A DNA stretch of 64,000 nt, taken from Theobroma cacao (Eukaryota; Streptophyta; Magnoliopsida; Malvales; Malvaceae). Every line of letters begins with the position of its first letter. Positions within the stretch are counted from its first letter, which is position 1. Location: contig NC_030853.1 of the NCBI RefSeq assembly GCF_000208745.1, positions 24,133,334-24,197,333 of the forward strand. Reading direction: 5' to 3'. The notes below the pieces were generated by a model that worked only from the letters and a program-made list of their open reading frames with translations, ran no database searches and was not told the DNA's origin. Of the stretch, positions 46,814-57,216 are shown in pieces. Position numbers and translations under genes: made by a program.

Positions 46814-48788
46814 ACAATTCCAGTAAGGGTTTTGGATTCCGACCATCCGATGAAGAGCTCATCGGACATCTACGAAACAGAATATTGCCCGGCGGTGGTT
46901 ACTTTGTCCAAGATATTACTGATCTTGGGATCGATATTTGCAAGTGGGAACCTTGGGATTTACCCGGTACGTATCGAGTTCATGTTTTAGAATTTTGTTT
47001 AGGGATGCTTGCTGACAAAATATTTGGCGTGCGCGTGTGCGTGTACACACATGCCTGTTTTTAATCTCCGTAGGGCTTATCATGAAAATATCAAGTGATT
47101 CGGTGTGGTATTTCTTCTATCCTGTGACATACAAGAATCCAAAATCTAAACCGAAGATGATGAACAAGGTGAATGGTAAGCGGAAGCCGATCAATAGAGC
47201 CACCAAGGAGGGAAAGTGGAAACCCTCAGGCAACCCTGTTAAGGTCAGGGCTAGGGATTCCAACAAACAGATTGGCATCAAGAGACATTTGTATTTTTTT
47301 ATAAGTGAAGTTAATAAGAAAAATGACAACAGAAGCAAAGTTAAGACCACAAATAGCTATCATAAAAAGACCCCCTGGGTACTGTATGAGTACGAACTCA
47401 CTGATGTTCATCCTAGCCTGCAAGTAAGTTCTTTTCTGCTGCTATCTAGCCTGATATGGTATTTATTTCAAGCACTTTGGTGCACAATTTTGGCTCCATT
47501 TCCTAATGAACTGCAAAATTTTGTTAATTATAAAAAAATTTCTCAATTAGTGAACTGGAGATCACTGCCTAAATGATTCACAACGGTTAAAAAAGATTAA
47601 CTTGGGTGTGTGAGTTCTGCTCTATTCCCTGAAAGTTTGATAACACTTCTATTATACCTTTTTTGTTGTGTATACATGAATGTACACTTCTTTTTTCCCA
47701 TTTATTTGTGTGTAGAATGAATTTTTTCTTGGTAAATTGATGAAACAATCTGAGTCAACCAACATTTCAAGTAGCAAAGGTGAAACAAGTCAACAGTTGC
47801 CTTCTAATTCCTTAGGAAATCATATTCCAACTCCAGAGGTTAGATTTCTTCTGCAAAAGCTTATATACAAGTTTTTCATGTCAATGATGATGAACACTCA
47901 CAAATAAGTTTATGCTTATCCATGTTTCAGGTCCAACTAGTCTTTGACGAGCCATTAGTAGAGATGGAAGTCTCTAATGGTTACGATTGGATTCAAAATC
48001 AGTCTAGCGTTAGTGAACAAGTCCCTGTTGATAACCCTGAAGAAAGATGCAATCGAGCGAACTTTGTCAATTACGTGAATGATTATGAAGTCTCCAATAT
48101 ACCATCTACTTTCGAAAACTATGTTGCAGAAGATGCAATTCCTCAAGTAAGAATACTTGTTGGAAATTTTATTAATCAATTGCTCATATAGATGATTATA
48201 AGCATATCAAAACCTATTGTTTCTTCGTGTATGTCTCAGAATCTGCAGGTGTACCCTGAAGAAAGAAGCAATCAACATAACGTCATTGCAGAGAATGAGG
48301 GCTTGGACTTGTCTTATAATTTCAGTAGTCATCCTATACCATATGTAAGTCAAATAGTGAGAAACTTTTAAATTATTTAACCATATAGATGGTATGAACA
48401 TATGAAAACTAATATTTGCTTGTCTATGATTCAGAACTTGTTTGACTTTGAGTCTTCATACTGGGACGGGATATACCTTGATGAGTTGTTTGGAGCGCTA
48501 GAAGCTCCTAATAACCATGATGGGGTTCAAAATCAATCTATTACAAACCAGCAAGATGCTGATGAGTTCAGGAATTCAAATTTCATTAACAATGAAATTG
48601 CCTCCCCTGATGAAACAAGCAAAGCAGCTGCTGCTGAGATAGGCTCCAATTTGCCTTCCTTGGGCATGACTGAATCTTCCTATCCAATGGAGTCATTCAG
48701 AAAAAGATCATGCAGGGAGCATGAAGGATCAAGCGCTGACATAGAAACTGAAGTGGCTCCAGCACAGGCAAAGAAGAGTAGAATTTAA
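46810..48788 (+). CDS. NAC-domain transcription factor (tandem copy 1), six exons
   Basis: Model: join(46810..46966, 47074..47423, 47716..47838, 47931..48146, 48240..48344, 48435..48788), 434 aa. The NAC DNA-binding domain fills exons 1-2: subdomain A GFGFRPSDEELIGHLR, B DICKWEPWDLPG, C VWYFFYPVTY...RATKEGKWKPSG, D IGIKRHLYFF, E TPWVLYEYEL. The first intron falls at the usual NAC position (DLP|G). Exons 3-6 code for an acidic, Asn/Gln-rich tail with repeated modules (QNQSSV, QNQSIT), probably for activation. It ends with a basic AQAKKSRI. No transmembrane helix is seen. The frame is open upstream, but the ATG at 46810 gives the standard NAC N-terminus. It is closely related to the gene at 50239. 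Confidence 0.88.
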
Positions 48789-49497
48789 TAGCAAATAGAC
48801 ACAAGTTTGATTCCTGTAATATATAGAAGAGTCCTTGATATGAGAAGAAGCATTCCATGCATGGAAGTAATAAATGCTGTTTGATAAGTCTATTCCTACA
48901 TGGACTTGGATAATGTTAAATGTTGCCTGCCAGATCTGTTTTTTCTGTTGATTTACTAAAGTCACAGCCTGTGTTCTTGACATTCTCTATTATTAAGCTC
49001 TTCTATCCCCAGTCTCAAAATATTTTTCCTTGCATCCATATCATTCAGTAATTTGGCTCTGTCCAAGAAAAGAAAACGATTGTTCATCCACATTAGAGGC
49101 TGATGTATATTATCTCTGAAATGAAGTAACGATGGAACAGAGCTCTCTTTACAGACTCCAAATGAGAGTAAGGCTCTCGCAGGAGTTTAATCAAGGAGAG
49201 ATCGTGGAGTCAAATGCAGGAATTTTAGTTCTAATTTTAAACCCTTTGATTTCTCAAAAAAAAAAAATATTACCTTATATATTCAAATTTTAAACATAAC
49301 AAATATTGTTAAAACCTGAAGGGTTGTCACATACAGTATTTTATTAAGTTATATTTTTAAAAAATAAATTAATCTAATAACCAAACGAATTATTCAAAAA
49401 AATTAAATAAAAGAACAATTCATTAACTCTAAAGAGTGATGCTTAGGAATAAAATTAGATGTCTTTGATTAAAGGTTTCAGAATCCAAATGAAAATA
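48789..49497. other. Spacer, no gene seen
   Basis: Contains the 3' UTR of the first NAC gene, followed by AT-rich DNA. Confidence 0.5.
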
Positions 49498-49745
49498 ATG
49501 TAAGCGATTTAATTGGCTATCAACGATTGGGATGCCTTTGGAACTTATAGAATCCACGTAAAAGAAAAATCATTTCAAATGCTTGATTTGCTATTTCTTG
49601 TCTTGCAAGCTTAAAGATACCATCTGTCTAGCGGGGAACATAACAAACCAGCAAAAGAAAAGTGGAAGCCCCGAAGGTGACAGGCCAGTTGCAGTCAAAA
49701 GGAGAAGAATCAAGAAGAATAACCGTGTTGAGTCAGGCTAGACAA
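49498..49745 (+). pseudogene. Decayed NAC-domain remnant between the two NAC genes
   Basis: Short NAC-like pieces occur in order. SDLIGYQR near 49503 recalls subdomain A (DEELIGYL). WDAFGTYRIHV near 49530 matches the end of exon 1 and the start of intron 1 of the first NAC gene (WDLPGTYRVHV). KEKWKP..., then PVAVKRRRIKKNNRVESG, near 49655-49740 recalls subdomain C (KEGKWKPSGNPVKV). Frames are broken. It suggests that three NAC copies once stood in tandem. Confidence 0.55.
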
Positions 49746-50233
49746 ATGCCATTCACTTTCCTCAACTTGACATCATATGATGATCAATGGCTGAGAAACT
49801 CAAGCATTCATTAAGCAATCCCTTGAACCAAAGGATTGGGTCCAGGTGGTATAGAAAATTTTTAACGTCTTTAAAGGGAGAGAGAAAACGCACTTTCTGC
49901 ACATCACACCCTACCCTGCTTGACTATGGTAAGAACCTGGATGCTGGACAAGAAATTCCCAGGAAAAAGCAAAGAACACCACCATTCATCTAAGCACTCT
50001 TTAGTCTTTAAAGGGTGGAAGTTAAAAAATATAGGCGCGGTTAGTGGGATTCACCCAGGACTTTTACGCAACTAAGCAGCAAGGAAGGAGTCTCAGCTTT
50101 TATGAGTATATATATCCTTGTCGCTCCTCACTTCTTCCGCCAGGGCAACATTTTCCTATCAAACTGAAATCAGTCATCTCACTTTGTTTCTCTTGTTTTC
50201 CATCTTCTTTCTAGTCTATCTTCTTGATCTTTG

Positions 50234-50242
50234 ATGACATGA
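50234..50242 (+). promoter_or_regulatory. Two-codon uORF overlapping the second NAC start codon
   Basis: ATG ACA TGA. The upstream ATG is 5 bases before the main ATG (50239), exactly as in the first NAC gene. A TATATATAT box lies at about 50107-50116. Confidence 0.6.
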
Positions 50243-52139
50243 ACAATATAAAGGGATATGGATTCCGTCCATCTGATGAAGAACTCATCGGATATCTACA
50301 AGACATAACAAGCGATCGTGATTCTCCCGTCCAATTTATCACTCAACTCGAAGACATCTGTGAGTTTGAACCGTGGGAATTACCTGGTAATACATCGATC
50401 ATGTTTTAAACTTCTATTAGTCTTTTAATCAACACAGTATATTCCCATGTGCTTGTGATGTGTGTGCGTATATGTATTCTGTAGGGCTTTCAGCACTACA
50501 ACAAGGTTGCAGGGTGTGGTATTTCATCTACTCACTGAACTACAAGTACGGCAACAGTAAGCTGATCAAAAGAGCCACCAAGGAAGGATACTGGAAGCCA
50601 ACAGGCAGGCGTCGTAAGATAATGGCTACCGACACTAATGCGTTGATTGGCAGCAAGAGGTCTTTGGTGTTCCATAAAGGTCATCCTAAGGGCAAAACCA
50701 GGACCAAGCCCGACAACAACAAAAACAAGACCAAGCATGGAAGCAACAGAAACAAGGCCGTCTGGGTGATGCATGAATATCAACTCAATGCTGCTACTCC
50801 CCTAAACCAGGCATGTTCTTATATACTACCTTCTATAATTTTAATATTTATTTCCTTGTTTCAAGATCTCTCATGCAGAATTCATTCTTGTTTTGGTACT
50901 GAATTGTGGAATTTTGTCGTAGATAATGAACTCAATGGAGAAAGATAACTCTAAATTCTTCAAAATGGTTATAAATGCTATGAGATAAATTTGTAGAAGT
51001 GATTAACTTTGATGTCCAAGTTTTTGCTTCAACATGGATACTTTCACTGCACAGAAGGATAAATAATGCTACTCCAAACTACACCTTGTTGTTTCGTGCA
51101 GGAGACATTTTTTCTTGGTAAATTAATGAAACAATCTGAGGAAGCCAACATTGCAAACAATAACGGAGAATCAAGTCACCATTCACCTACCAATTTAAGA
51201 AATCAAGTTGCAATGAACAAAATTACAGAGGTTAGATGCCTTGTGGGAAATTCTTTCACCACTTCCAATGATATGAACTTAACCCAAACCAATGTCTATT
51301 TATCTATGATTCAGGACCAGTCAGACTCCAGTAAACCATTAGCGGAGGTGGAAGTATCTAACGACTCTGGTGGAGTACAAAATCAATCTAGCACCAATGA
51401 CCAAGATAATGATTTTCAGATTGATGAGATCTACCCCCAAGAAAGATGCAATCGACTTACTTTTGTTGATGACGATGAAGTCTCCAACTTAATCTCTAAT
51501 TTGAGAAATTATGCTGCAGTTGATGCAATTTCAAGAGTAAGATGCCTTAACTTCTCAAAAAAAAAAAGAGAGTAATATGCCTTAAAAGAAATTTTTTAGT
51601 CATTTAACCATGGAGCTGTTGAAAATAATACTTGCAACACCAGAAACTAAGGTTCTTTTATCTATCATTCAGGACATGGTAGACACTAGTGGGTGGCTTA
51701 TAACAGAGCAGTACACACCAAATGATGGTGCTTTGGTTCAAAATCAATTTAGAACCAGTGAACATGGCATTTCCTCCCAGAATTTAATTGTTGCTGACAA
51801 CAACAAAACCTACCCTAAAACAACAAGCAATCAGCATTACATAGCTGCTGAGAATGAGGGCTACAACTTGCCAGCTAATTTAAAAAACGATGAGGCACAG
51901 GATTTCTTCCCCAAGGTAAGACTTGAGAGAAACATTCTAATTATTTATCCGTATAGATAACAGGACACATTGGAAGAACTAATATCTGTTTGTCCATGAT
52001 TCAGGACCAGTTTAACTATGTTGTTTCCAAATTCGATGAGCTATTACCAATGATACAAACACCTAATAACTGCAATCCACTTCAAAATCAATCTAGCACC
52101 AATGAACAAGATGCTGAGACCAGGAATTACCTACTCTGA
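50239..52139 (+). CDS. NAC-domain transcription factor (tandem copy 2), six exons, one GC-AG intron
   Basis: Model: join(50239..50386, 50485..50810, 51102..51230, 51315..51536, 51673..51915, 52005..52139), 400 aa. NAC subdomains: A GYGFRPSDEELIGYL, B DICEFEPWELPG, C VWYFIYSLNY...RATKEGYWKPTG, D LIGSKRSLVF, E AVWVMHEYQL. The intron after exon 2 starts gcatgttctt where copy 1 has gtaagttctt, so it uses a GC donor. Exons 4, 5 and 6 each begin after tgattcag with GAC and each carry a QNQ(S/F)xT motif: they are repeats of one module. The tail is cut short: after ETRNYLL a TGA falls at 52137. The next frame carries on with YSEERLLATEIEHTNLPSLG, matching the end of copy 1. Confidence 0.85.
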
Positions 52140-52260
52140 AGAACGCTTATTAGCCACAGAGATTGAGCACACCAACTTGCCCTCCTTGGGCACAATCAAA
52201 TCATCCTACCCAACGGAGAAACTCAAGCACAGGGGAAATTCCTTTAAAACTAGAAAACAA
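52140..52260 (+). other. Out-of-frame former C-terminus of the second NAC gene
   Basis: In the frame starting TACTCTGAAGAACGC (about 52130) the sequence encodes NLPSLGTIKSSYPTEKL, the counterpart of NLPSLGMTESSYPMESF in the first NAC protein. It is now beyond the stop. Confidence 0.7.
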
Positions 52261-52821
52261 ACACAAGTTGATTGATAGAGGAGTCATAGGAAAAGAGTGA
52301 GTGTTCCATACAATAATGGATGAGTTTTTCGTATCTAATTAATGCTTTAGAACCTTTAGGTCCGAGTGCAACTTTTACCATATATGGATTTGGTTCAACT
52401 ATATGCTTGTTTGTATGTCTGGTTTGTTAAATGATTTCTTCTACAAGATGTAATAGTTATGTCATATATATATATCTAGGTCGTTTGATTGTAATTCTAC
52501 TTCTTCCTGTAATCTCATGTTACTTTTCAGCTAAACTCTACTGTGATGCTCTTTCAACCCTGGTCTCAAAACAACTTTCTTCCCTTTTAAATTTTAGTTG
52601 TACAAAAGGAGAACACAGAATCCAAAGACCACAACCAAAACGCTGCTCCAACGAAATGGCTATAAATTAACCAAGACACCATAAATAAACCAACTAGAAT
52701 GGTTTTGCTATTTCATTAATCAGTATTTAAGGATTTACATTCAAAAGTTAGACCAATGATACAAATAAATCATATACATACAAAGAGAGAGAAAAAAAAA
52801 GGAAAGCCCAAATACAACTAA

Positions 52822-53349
52822 CTAACCAGACAAGCTAAGGTAAATTGAAGTGGCGACACCAAGCGCATACACCCCAACCGCGGCCCCAACAACCTCCTTC
52901 CCAGACCTCGCCGCCGCTCCAATCCCCACAATCCCCAAAACCCCAACCGGCACTCTCTTCAAAACTGCCTTGCCGGCGTTTCCCACCACGGCATCGGCGA
53001 ACAACACCACTGCCCATTCCCTGAACTGGGGCGGGCCCAGGACCAGCTGTTCTTCATCATTCCGGTGCTCATGTTGGTGGCGAGTTACGAACCGGAAGGC
53101 TGAGTCGACTTGGTAGCGAGTGGGAGGAGAAGGGAGCCAGCGGAGAATGAGAGGGTGGGGGTGGAGAGAAGTGAGGGTTTCATGGAGGTGGTTGGCGGCT
53201 GTTGACAGCTGGTAAGGGAGGACTCCCGGGAATGCTTGCTGAGTTAGGGAGAGGCAGTGAGCGTAGGTTGAGTCGCAAGCTGAGCTGAACTGGGGTGAGT
53301 TGGTTAGCGTGGTGCTCACTCGCCTCGATGCTGATTGCGATATCCCCAT
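52822..53349 (-). CDS. Conserved plant protein of unknown function, 175 aa, single exon
   Basis: Starts MGISQSASRRVSTTL. The glycine at 2 and serine at 6 fit an N-myristoylation signal. The middle part (YAHCLSLTQQAFPGVLPYQL; LILRWLPSPPTRYQVDSAF) looks helical and has the GC-rich codon use of a well-kept gene. The C-terminus is glycine/alanine/valine-rich and hydrophobic (VGVLGIVGIGAAARSGKEVV, then VVGAAVGVYALGVATSIYLS), which could form one or two membrane helices. I believe proteins like this are widespread in plants, but I cannot name a function. The ATG at 53349 faces the resistance gene at 53632. Confidence 0.8.
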   Translation of the reverse strand: MGISQSASRRVSTTLTNSPQFSSACDSTYAHCLSLTQQAFPGVLPYQLSTAANHLHETLTSLHPHPLILRWLPSPPTRYQVDSAFRFVTRHQHEHRNDEEQLVLGPPQFREWAVVLFADAVVGNAGKAVLKRVPVGVLGIVGIGAAARSGKEVVGAAVGVYALGVATSIYLSLSG

Positions 53350-53631
53350 CGGCTATTAGACAGTTGTTTCGACCTCTCTAATTTCTACGGGGGTTTCTGA
53401 ACCATAAATTAGTTTTAGCATTTTAACAAAAAAAAAAGGGGGGGTATTTTGGGTATATAACTCGTTGAGGTATGTTTTGAACTCGGTTGACTTTGAATAG
53501 CATTTCAACGGTACAAGAGTGATTTACTCTTTCCATCAGAGAAAAAGCAAAAGCTGTACTATAATTGTAATCTGATTCAGAGATCACCCGCAAAATTCTT
53601 GAAGCATTCCTTGCTTTCCAGTTCCCATAGT
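53350..53631. promoter_or_regulatory. Head-to-head promoter region: 175-aa protein gene (minus) and CNL gene (plus)
   Basis: Only 282 bp separate the two ATGs, so leaders and promoters must overlap or be shared. No clear TATA box on either strand. Confidence 0.5.
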
Positions 53632-56600
53632 ATGGAGCAGAAGGTAGTTGAAGCTGTCCTTGGTGCTGCTGTGCAGTTGACACTATCAAAGGTGATTTCT
53701 CTTGCTGCTGAACAAATTAGCCTGGCATGTGATTTCAAGAAGGACCTGAAAAGGCTCAGAGTCTTGCTAACCATGATTCAGGCAATGTTACAAGATGCAG
53801 AGGAAAAGCACGTTCGAGATGGGGCTGTCAGACTGTGGCTGGAGGAGCTTAGAGATGTTGCTCATGAGGTTGATGACGTACTGGACGAGTTTGCTTATGA
53901 AAATCTCCGGATGAAGGTAAAAATTCAGAATCAAATTAGTAGAAAGCTCTGCAATCCCTTTTCACCTACCTTCCCTGTGTCATATCGTTTCAAGATGGCT
54001 AATAAAATTAAAAATATTAGTATATCCCTCAGAAACATTAATGACCAGGCCACTCAATTTGGACTCCAAAGGAGAGTTGGAGACATGGCTCTTGTACCTA
54101 GAGGAAACCAAGAGACCCACTCCTTACTTGGTGATTCATCACATGTTGTAGGCAGGGGAGATGATGTCTCGAAAATTATTGACTTGTTGATTAGATCCGA
54201 TAGTCAACAAACTCTCTCTGTTATATCTCTAGTGGGTATGGCAGGCCTTGGGAAGACTACTTTAGCAAAAGTAGTATGCAACAATGAGCCAATACAAGAT
54301 CATTTTGGTAAAATTATGTGGGTTTGTGTGTCTGATGATTTTGATGTCGAAAGAATTTTAGTGGAGATGCTAGAGTCTCTTACCAAAAACCCTTGTGCAA
54401 TTAAAAATAAGGATACGGTGCTTCGAAGAATACAAGAAGAATTAGGAGGGGAAAGATATCTTCTCATATTTGATGATGTTTGGAATGAAAATACTGAAAA
54501 GTGGGAAGATTTAAAAGGTTGTCTGTTGGGAATAAGTAGGAATATAGGGAGTAAAATTATTGTGACAACTCGTAGTGATAATGTGGCATTGGTAATGGGA
54601 ACCATTCCTGAACGTAGGCATCATCCTAGGAAATTAGTGGATGATGAATGCTGGTCCATAATCAAAGAAAAAGTATTTGGAAGCGCTTCAATACCACCAG
54701 AATTGGAGGTTATTGGAAAGGATATTGCTAAGAAGTGTAGAGGTGTGCCATTGGTCGCAAGGGTTATAGGAGGGACTATGAGCAATAAAAGGGACAAAGA
54801 AGAGTGGTTGTCAATTAAACGTTGTAATATTTGGGATTCACTCGAGAGGAACAACAGTATTTTGCATGTGCTAAAATTAAGTTTTGATCGCTTGCCTTCA
54901 CCATCTTTGAAGCGGTGTTTTGCATATTGTTCAAATTTTCCCAAGGATTTTTGCATTGAGCGGGAGCAATTAATTCAGTTCTGGATGGCCGAAGGATTTC
55001 TTCATCCCTCTGAGGAAGAAGGTCATATGACCATGGAAGATATTGGTAATATGCACTTTAAAGCACTCTTATCAAATTCCTTGTTCCAAGATGTGGAAAG
55101 GGATGCCTATGGGAACGTTCAAGTTTTTAAGATGCATGATTTAGTGCATGATCTTGCAGTGTTTGTTTCAAAAGAAGAAACCATGGTTTTGGATACTGAC
55201 TCTATGCGTGATACTTCTCATGTTCGGCATATGAGAGTCACCTTTAACGGGGAAGTGGTGCCAACCCTTTTAAGACATGCGGCCCCAAAGTTGCACTCTT
55301 TGTTTTTGAAGGTTGATGTTTTTAGCATGTTTTCAGGGGATCTCAAAAGCTTACGGACTCTAAATTTATCTGGAGCCTGCATAGAAAAGTTGCCAGCTTC
55401 TCTGGGCAAATTAAAGCATTTAAGGTTCCTTGACATCTCAAGAACTAATATCACAGAGCTACCAAAGTCCTTTACTCGGCTCTATAATCTGCAAACCTTG
55501 AGACTTGTAAAGTGTTCTCTTGAGAAGCTTCCTAAAGGAATGAAAAATCTAGTTAGCTTGAGGCATATCTATTTTGATCTTGAAAAGTTAATGCCAGTTG
55601 ATATCGGACACTTAGCTTGTCTTCAAACATTGCCATTCTTTTTTGTGAACATGGAAAAGGGATGCCGAGTAGAAGAACTCAGATGCTTAAGCCAACTTAG
55701 AGGAAAATTGAAGATATGTAACCTTGAAGATGTAAAAGACAATGCAGAAGCCACTAGAGCAAACATGCAAGCAAAGACCAAATTATACAAGCTGAAATTG
55801 AAATGGAGCTACAAAAGAAAAGGCTACATCAATGATAAGGAAGTGCTGGAAGGCCTCAAGCCTTGCTCAAATCTGAAAAGTTTAACCATTGTGAATTACT
55901 GGGGGGATGACTTGCCATCGTGGATGTTGAGGAGAGGCTATGGTTCTGATCACACATTTCCACTCAACAATTTGGTGAAGCTAAAATTAATCAATTGCAA
56001 GGAATGCCTAAATGTTCCGTCTCTCGGGGAATTGTGCAATCTGAGGGTGCTTGAAATAGATGAAATGAAGAAGGTGAATAGGATAGGTTGTGAATTTTAT
56101 TTCAATGGCACCCACGATAAGAAATACAGGACAAGTAGTAGTCAGGGTCAGGGTGAGGCGACCAAATTGTTTCCAGCTTTGAGAAGATTTGTCTTAGTGG
56201 AAATGGAAAGCCTAGAGGAATGGTCCGACGATATGGATCCAGCAATGATAGAAAGAGAAGGTGTGGTTGTGTTTCCTTGTCTTGAGGAGTTGATTATTTC
56301 TGGCTGCCCGAAGTTGAAAAGTGCTCCAATACAGAGAAAACTTTCATCTCTTCAGGTCCTCCAAGTTTCCTATTGTGGTGAAATAAGTACTTTAGGGGAT
56401 GGACTATCTGCCTCATCTTGTCTTAAAGAATTACATATTCAAGCTTGTCCAAATTTAAGATCTATCCCTACAATAAATGGGCTCTCCATGTGTCTGAAAG
56501 AATTAAGAATATGGGACTGTCCTAATTTGAGATCTATACCTAGTATAGAAGGCTTCTCCTCACTTACAGATCTAACAATCAAGGATTGTGAAGGATTATC

Positions 56601-57216
56601 ATGTCTACCTAATGGGTTAGAATCTTGTACTTCTCTTGAAAATTTGAATATACACAACTGCCCCAATCTGAGCTCTGTTTCACAAGATCTAGGGGAATTG
56701 CGTTCTCTTATATTTTTATCAATAACATCTTGTCGAAAATTGACTTGCCTTCCTGGAGAGATCCTAGGTTGCCTCACCAACCTGAAGACATTGCATATTG
56801 GTGGTTTCTCAGAACAGCTGGAGGAGTTCCCAGGGCTTAGTTCAATCCAGCATCTTCATGCATCCCTCAAGTATTTGGAATTATATGGATGGAAAAATCT
56901 AAAGTGTCTACCATATCAGCTTCAACACCTCGCTGCCCTCAAGTCTTTTGAAATGTGGAACTTCAATGGAGTTGAAGTGTTGCCGGAGTGGTTGGGAAAC
57001 TTCTCCTCTCTTCAACGGCTTCAAATTTGGAATTGTAACAATTTGACGCATATGCCCTCTTTGGAAGCCATGCAACAGCTCTCTGAATTACAGAGACTTG
57101 AAATTAACAAGTGTCTCCAATTAAAGGAGAATTGCGCCAAGGAGAGTGGCTCTGAATGGCCCAAGATTTCCCACCTTCCAAACATACGAATAGAGGGTCG
57201 GTGCATTCAGCACTGA
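53632..57216 (+). CDS. CC-NBS-LRR (CNL) disease resistance protein, intronless, 1194 aa
   Basis: An intracellular immune receptor that senses pathogen effectors and switches by ADP/ATP exchange. Start at 53632 ([15 protein letters not shown]), the first ATG of the frame. The Rx-type coiled coil spans 1 to about 130, with [13 protein letters not shown] at 79-91. In the NB-ARC are the P-loop [12 protein letters not shown] (202-213), [16 protein letters not shown], kinase-2 LLIFDDVW (277-284), [14 protein letters not shown] (306-314), a GLPL-site variant [10 protein letters not shown] (369-378), [17 protein letters not shown] and MHD at 501-503. About 20 irregular LRRs follow, with several CPNLRSIP and CPNLSSV type repeats near 920-1030. 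The tryptophan in FDDVW marks it as CNL. All key residues are present, so it looks functional. Partner and recognised effector are unknown. Confidence 0.95.
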   Translation: MEQKVVEAVLGAAVQLTLSKVISLAAEQISLACDFKKDLKRLRVLLTMIQAMLQDAEEKHVRDGAVRLWLEELRDVAHEVDDVLDEFAYENLRMKVKIQNQISRKLCNPFSPTFPVSYRFKMANKIKNISISLRNINDQATQFGLQRRVGDMALVPRGNQETHSLLGDSSHVVGRGDDVSKIIDLLIRSDSQQTLSVISLVGMAGLGKTTLAKVVCNNEPIQDHFGKIMWVCVSDDFDVERILVEMLESLTKNPCAIKNKDTVLRRIQEELGGERYLLIFDDVWNENTEKWEDLKGCLLGISRNIGSKIIVTTRSDNVALVMGTIPERRHHPRKLVDDECWSIIKEKVFGSASIPPELEVIGKDIAKKCRGVPLVARVIGGTMSNKRDKEEWLSIKRCNIWDSLERNNSILHVLKLSFDRLPSPSLKRCFAYCSNFPKDFCIEREQLIQFWMAEGFLHPSEEEGHMTMEDIGNMHFKALLSNSLFQDVERDAYGNVQVFKMHDLVHDLAVFVSKEETMVLDTDSMRDTSHVRHMRVTFNGEVVPTLLRHAAPKLHSLFLKVDVFSMFSGDLKSLRTLNLSGACIEKLPASLGKLKHLRFLDISRTNITELPKSFTRLYNLQTLRLVKCSLEKLPKGMKNLVSLRHIYFDLEKLMPVDIGHLACLQTLPFFFVNMEKGCRVEELRCLSQLRGKLKICNLEDVKDNAEATRANMQAKTKLYKLKLKWSYKRKGYINDKEVLEGLKPCSNLKSLTIVNYWGDDLPSWMLRRGYGSDHTFPLNNLVKLKLINCKECLNVPSLGELCNLRVLEIDEMKKVNRIGCEFYFNGTHDKKYRTSSSQGQGEATKLFPALRRFVLVEMESLEEWSDDMDPAMIEREGVVVFPCLEELIISGCPKLKSAPIQRKLSSLQVLQVSYCGEISTLGDGLSASSCLKELHIQACPNLRSIPTINGLSMCLKELRIWDCPNLRSIPSIEGFSSLTDLTIKDCEGLSCLPNGLESCTSLENLNIHNCPNLSSVSQDLGELRSLIFLSITSCRKLTCLPGEILGCLTNLKTLHIGGFSEQLEEFPGLSSIQHLHASLKYLELYGWKNLKCLPYQLQHLAALKSFEMWNFNGVEVLPEWLGNFSSLQRLQIWNCNNLTHMPSLEAMQQLSELQRLEINKCLQLKENCAKESGSEWPKISHLPNIRIEGRCIQH

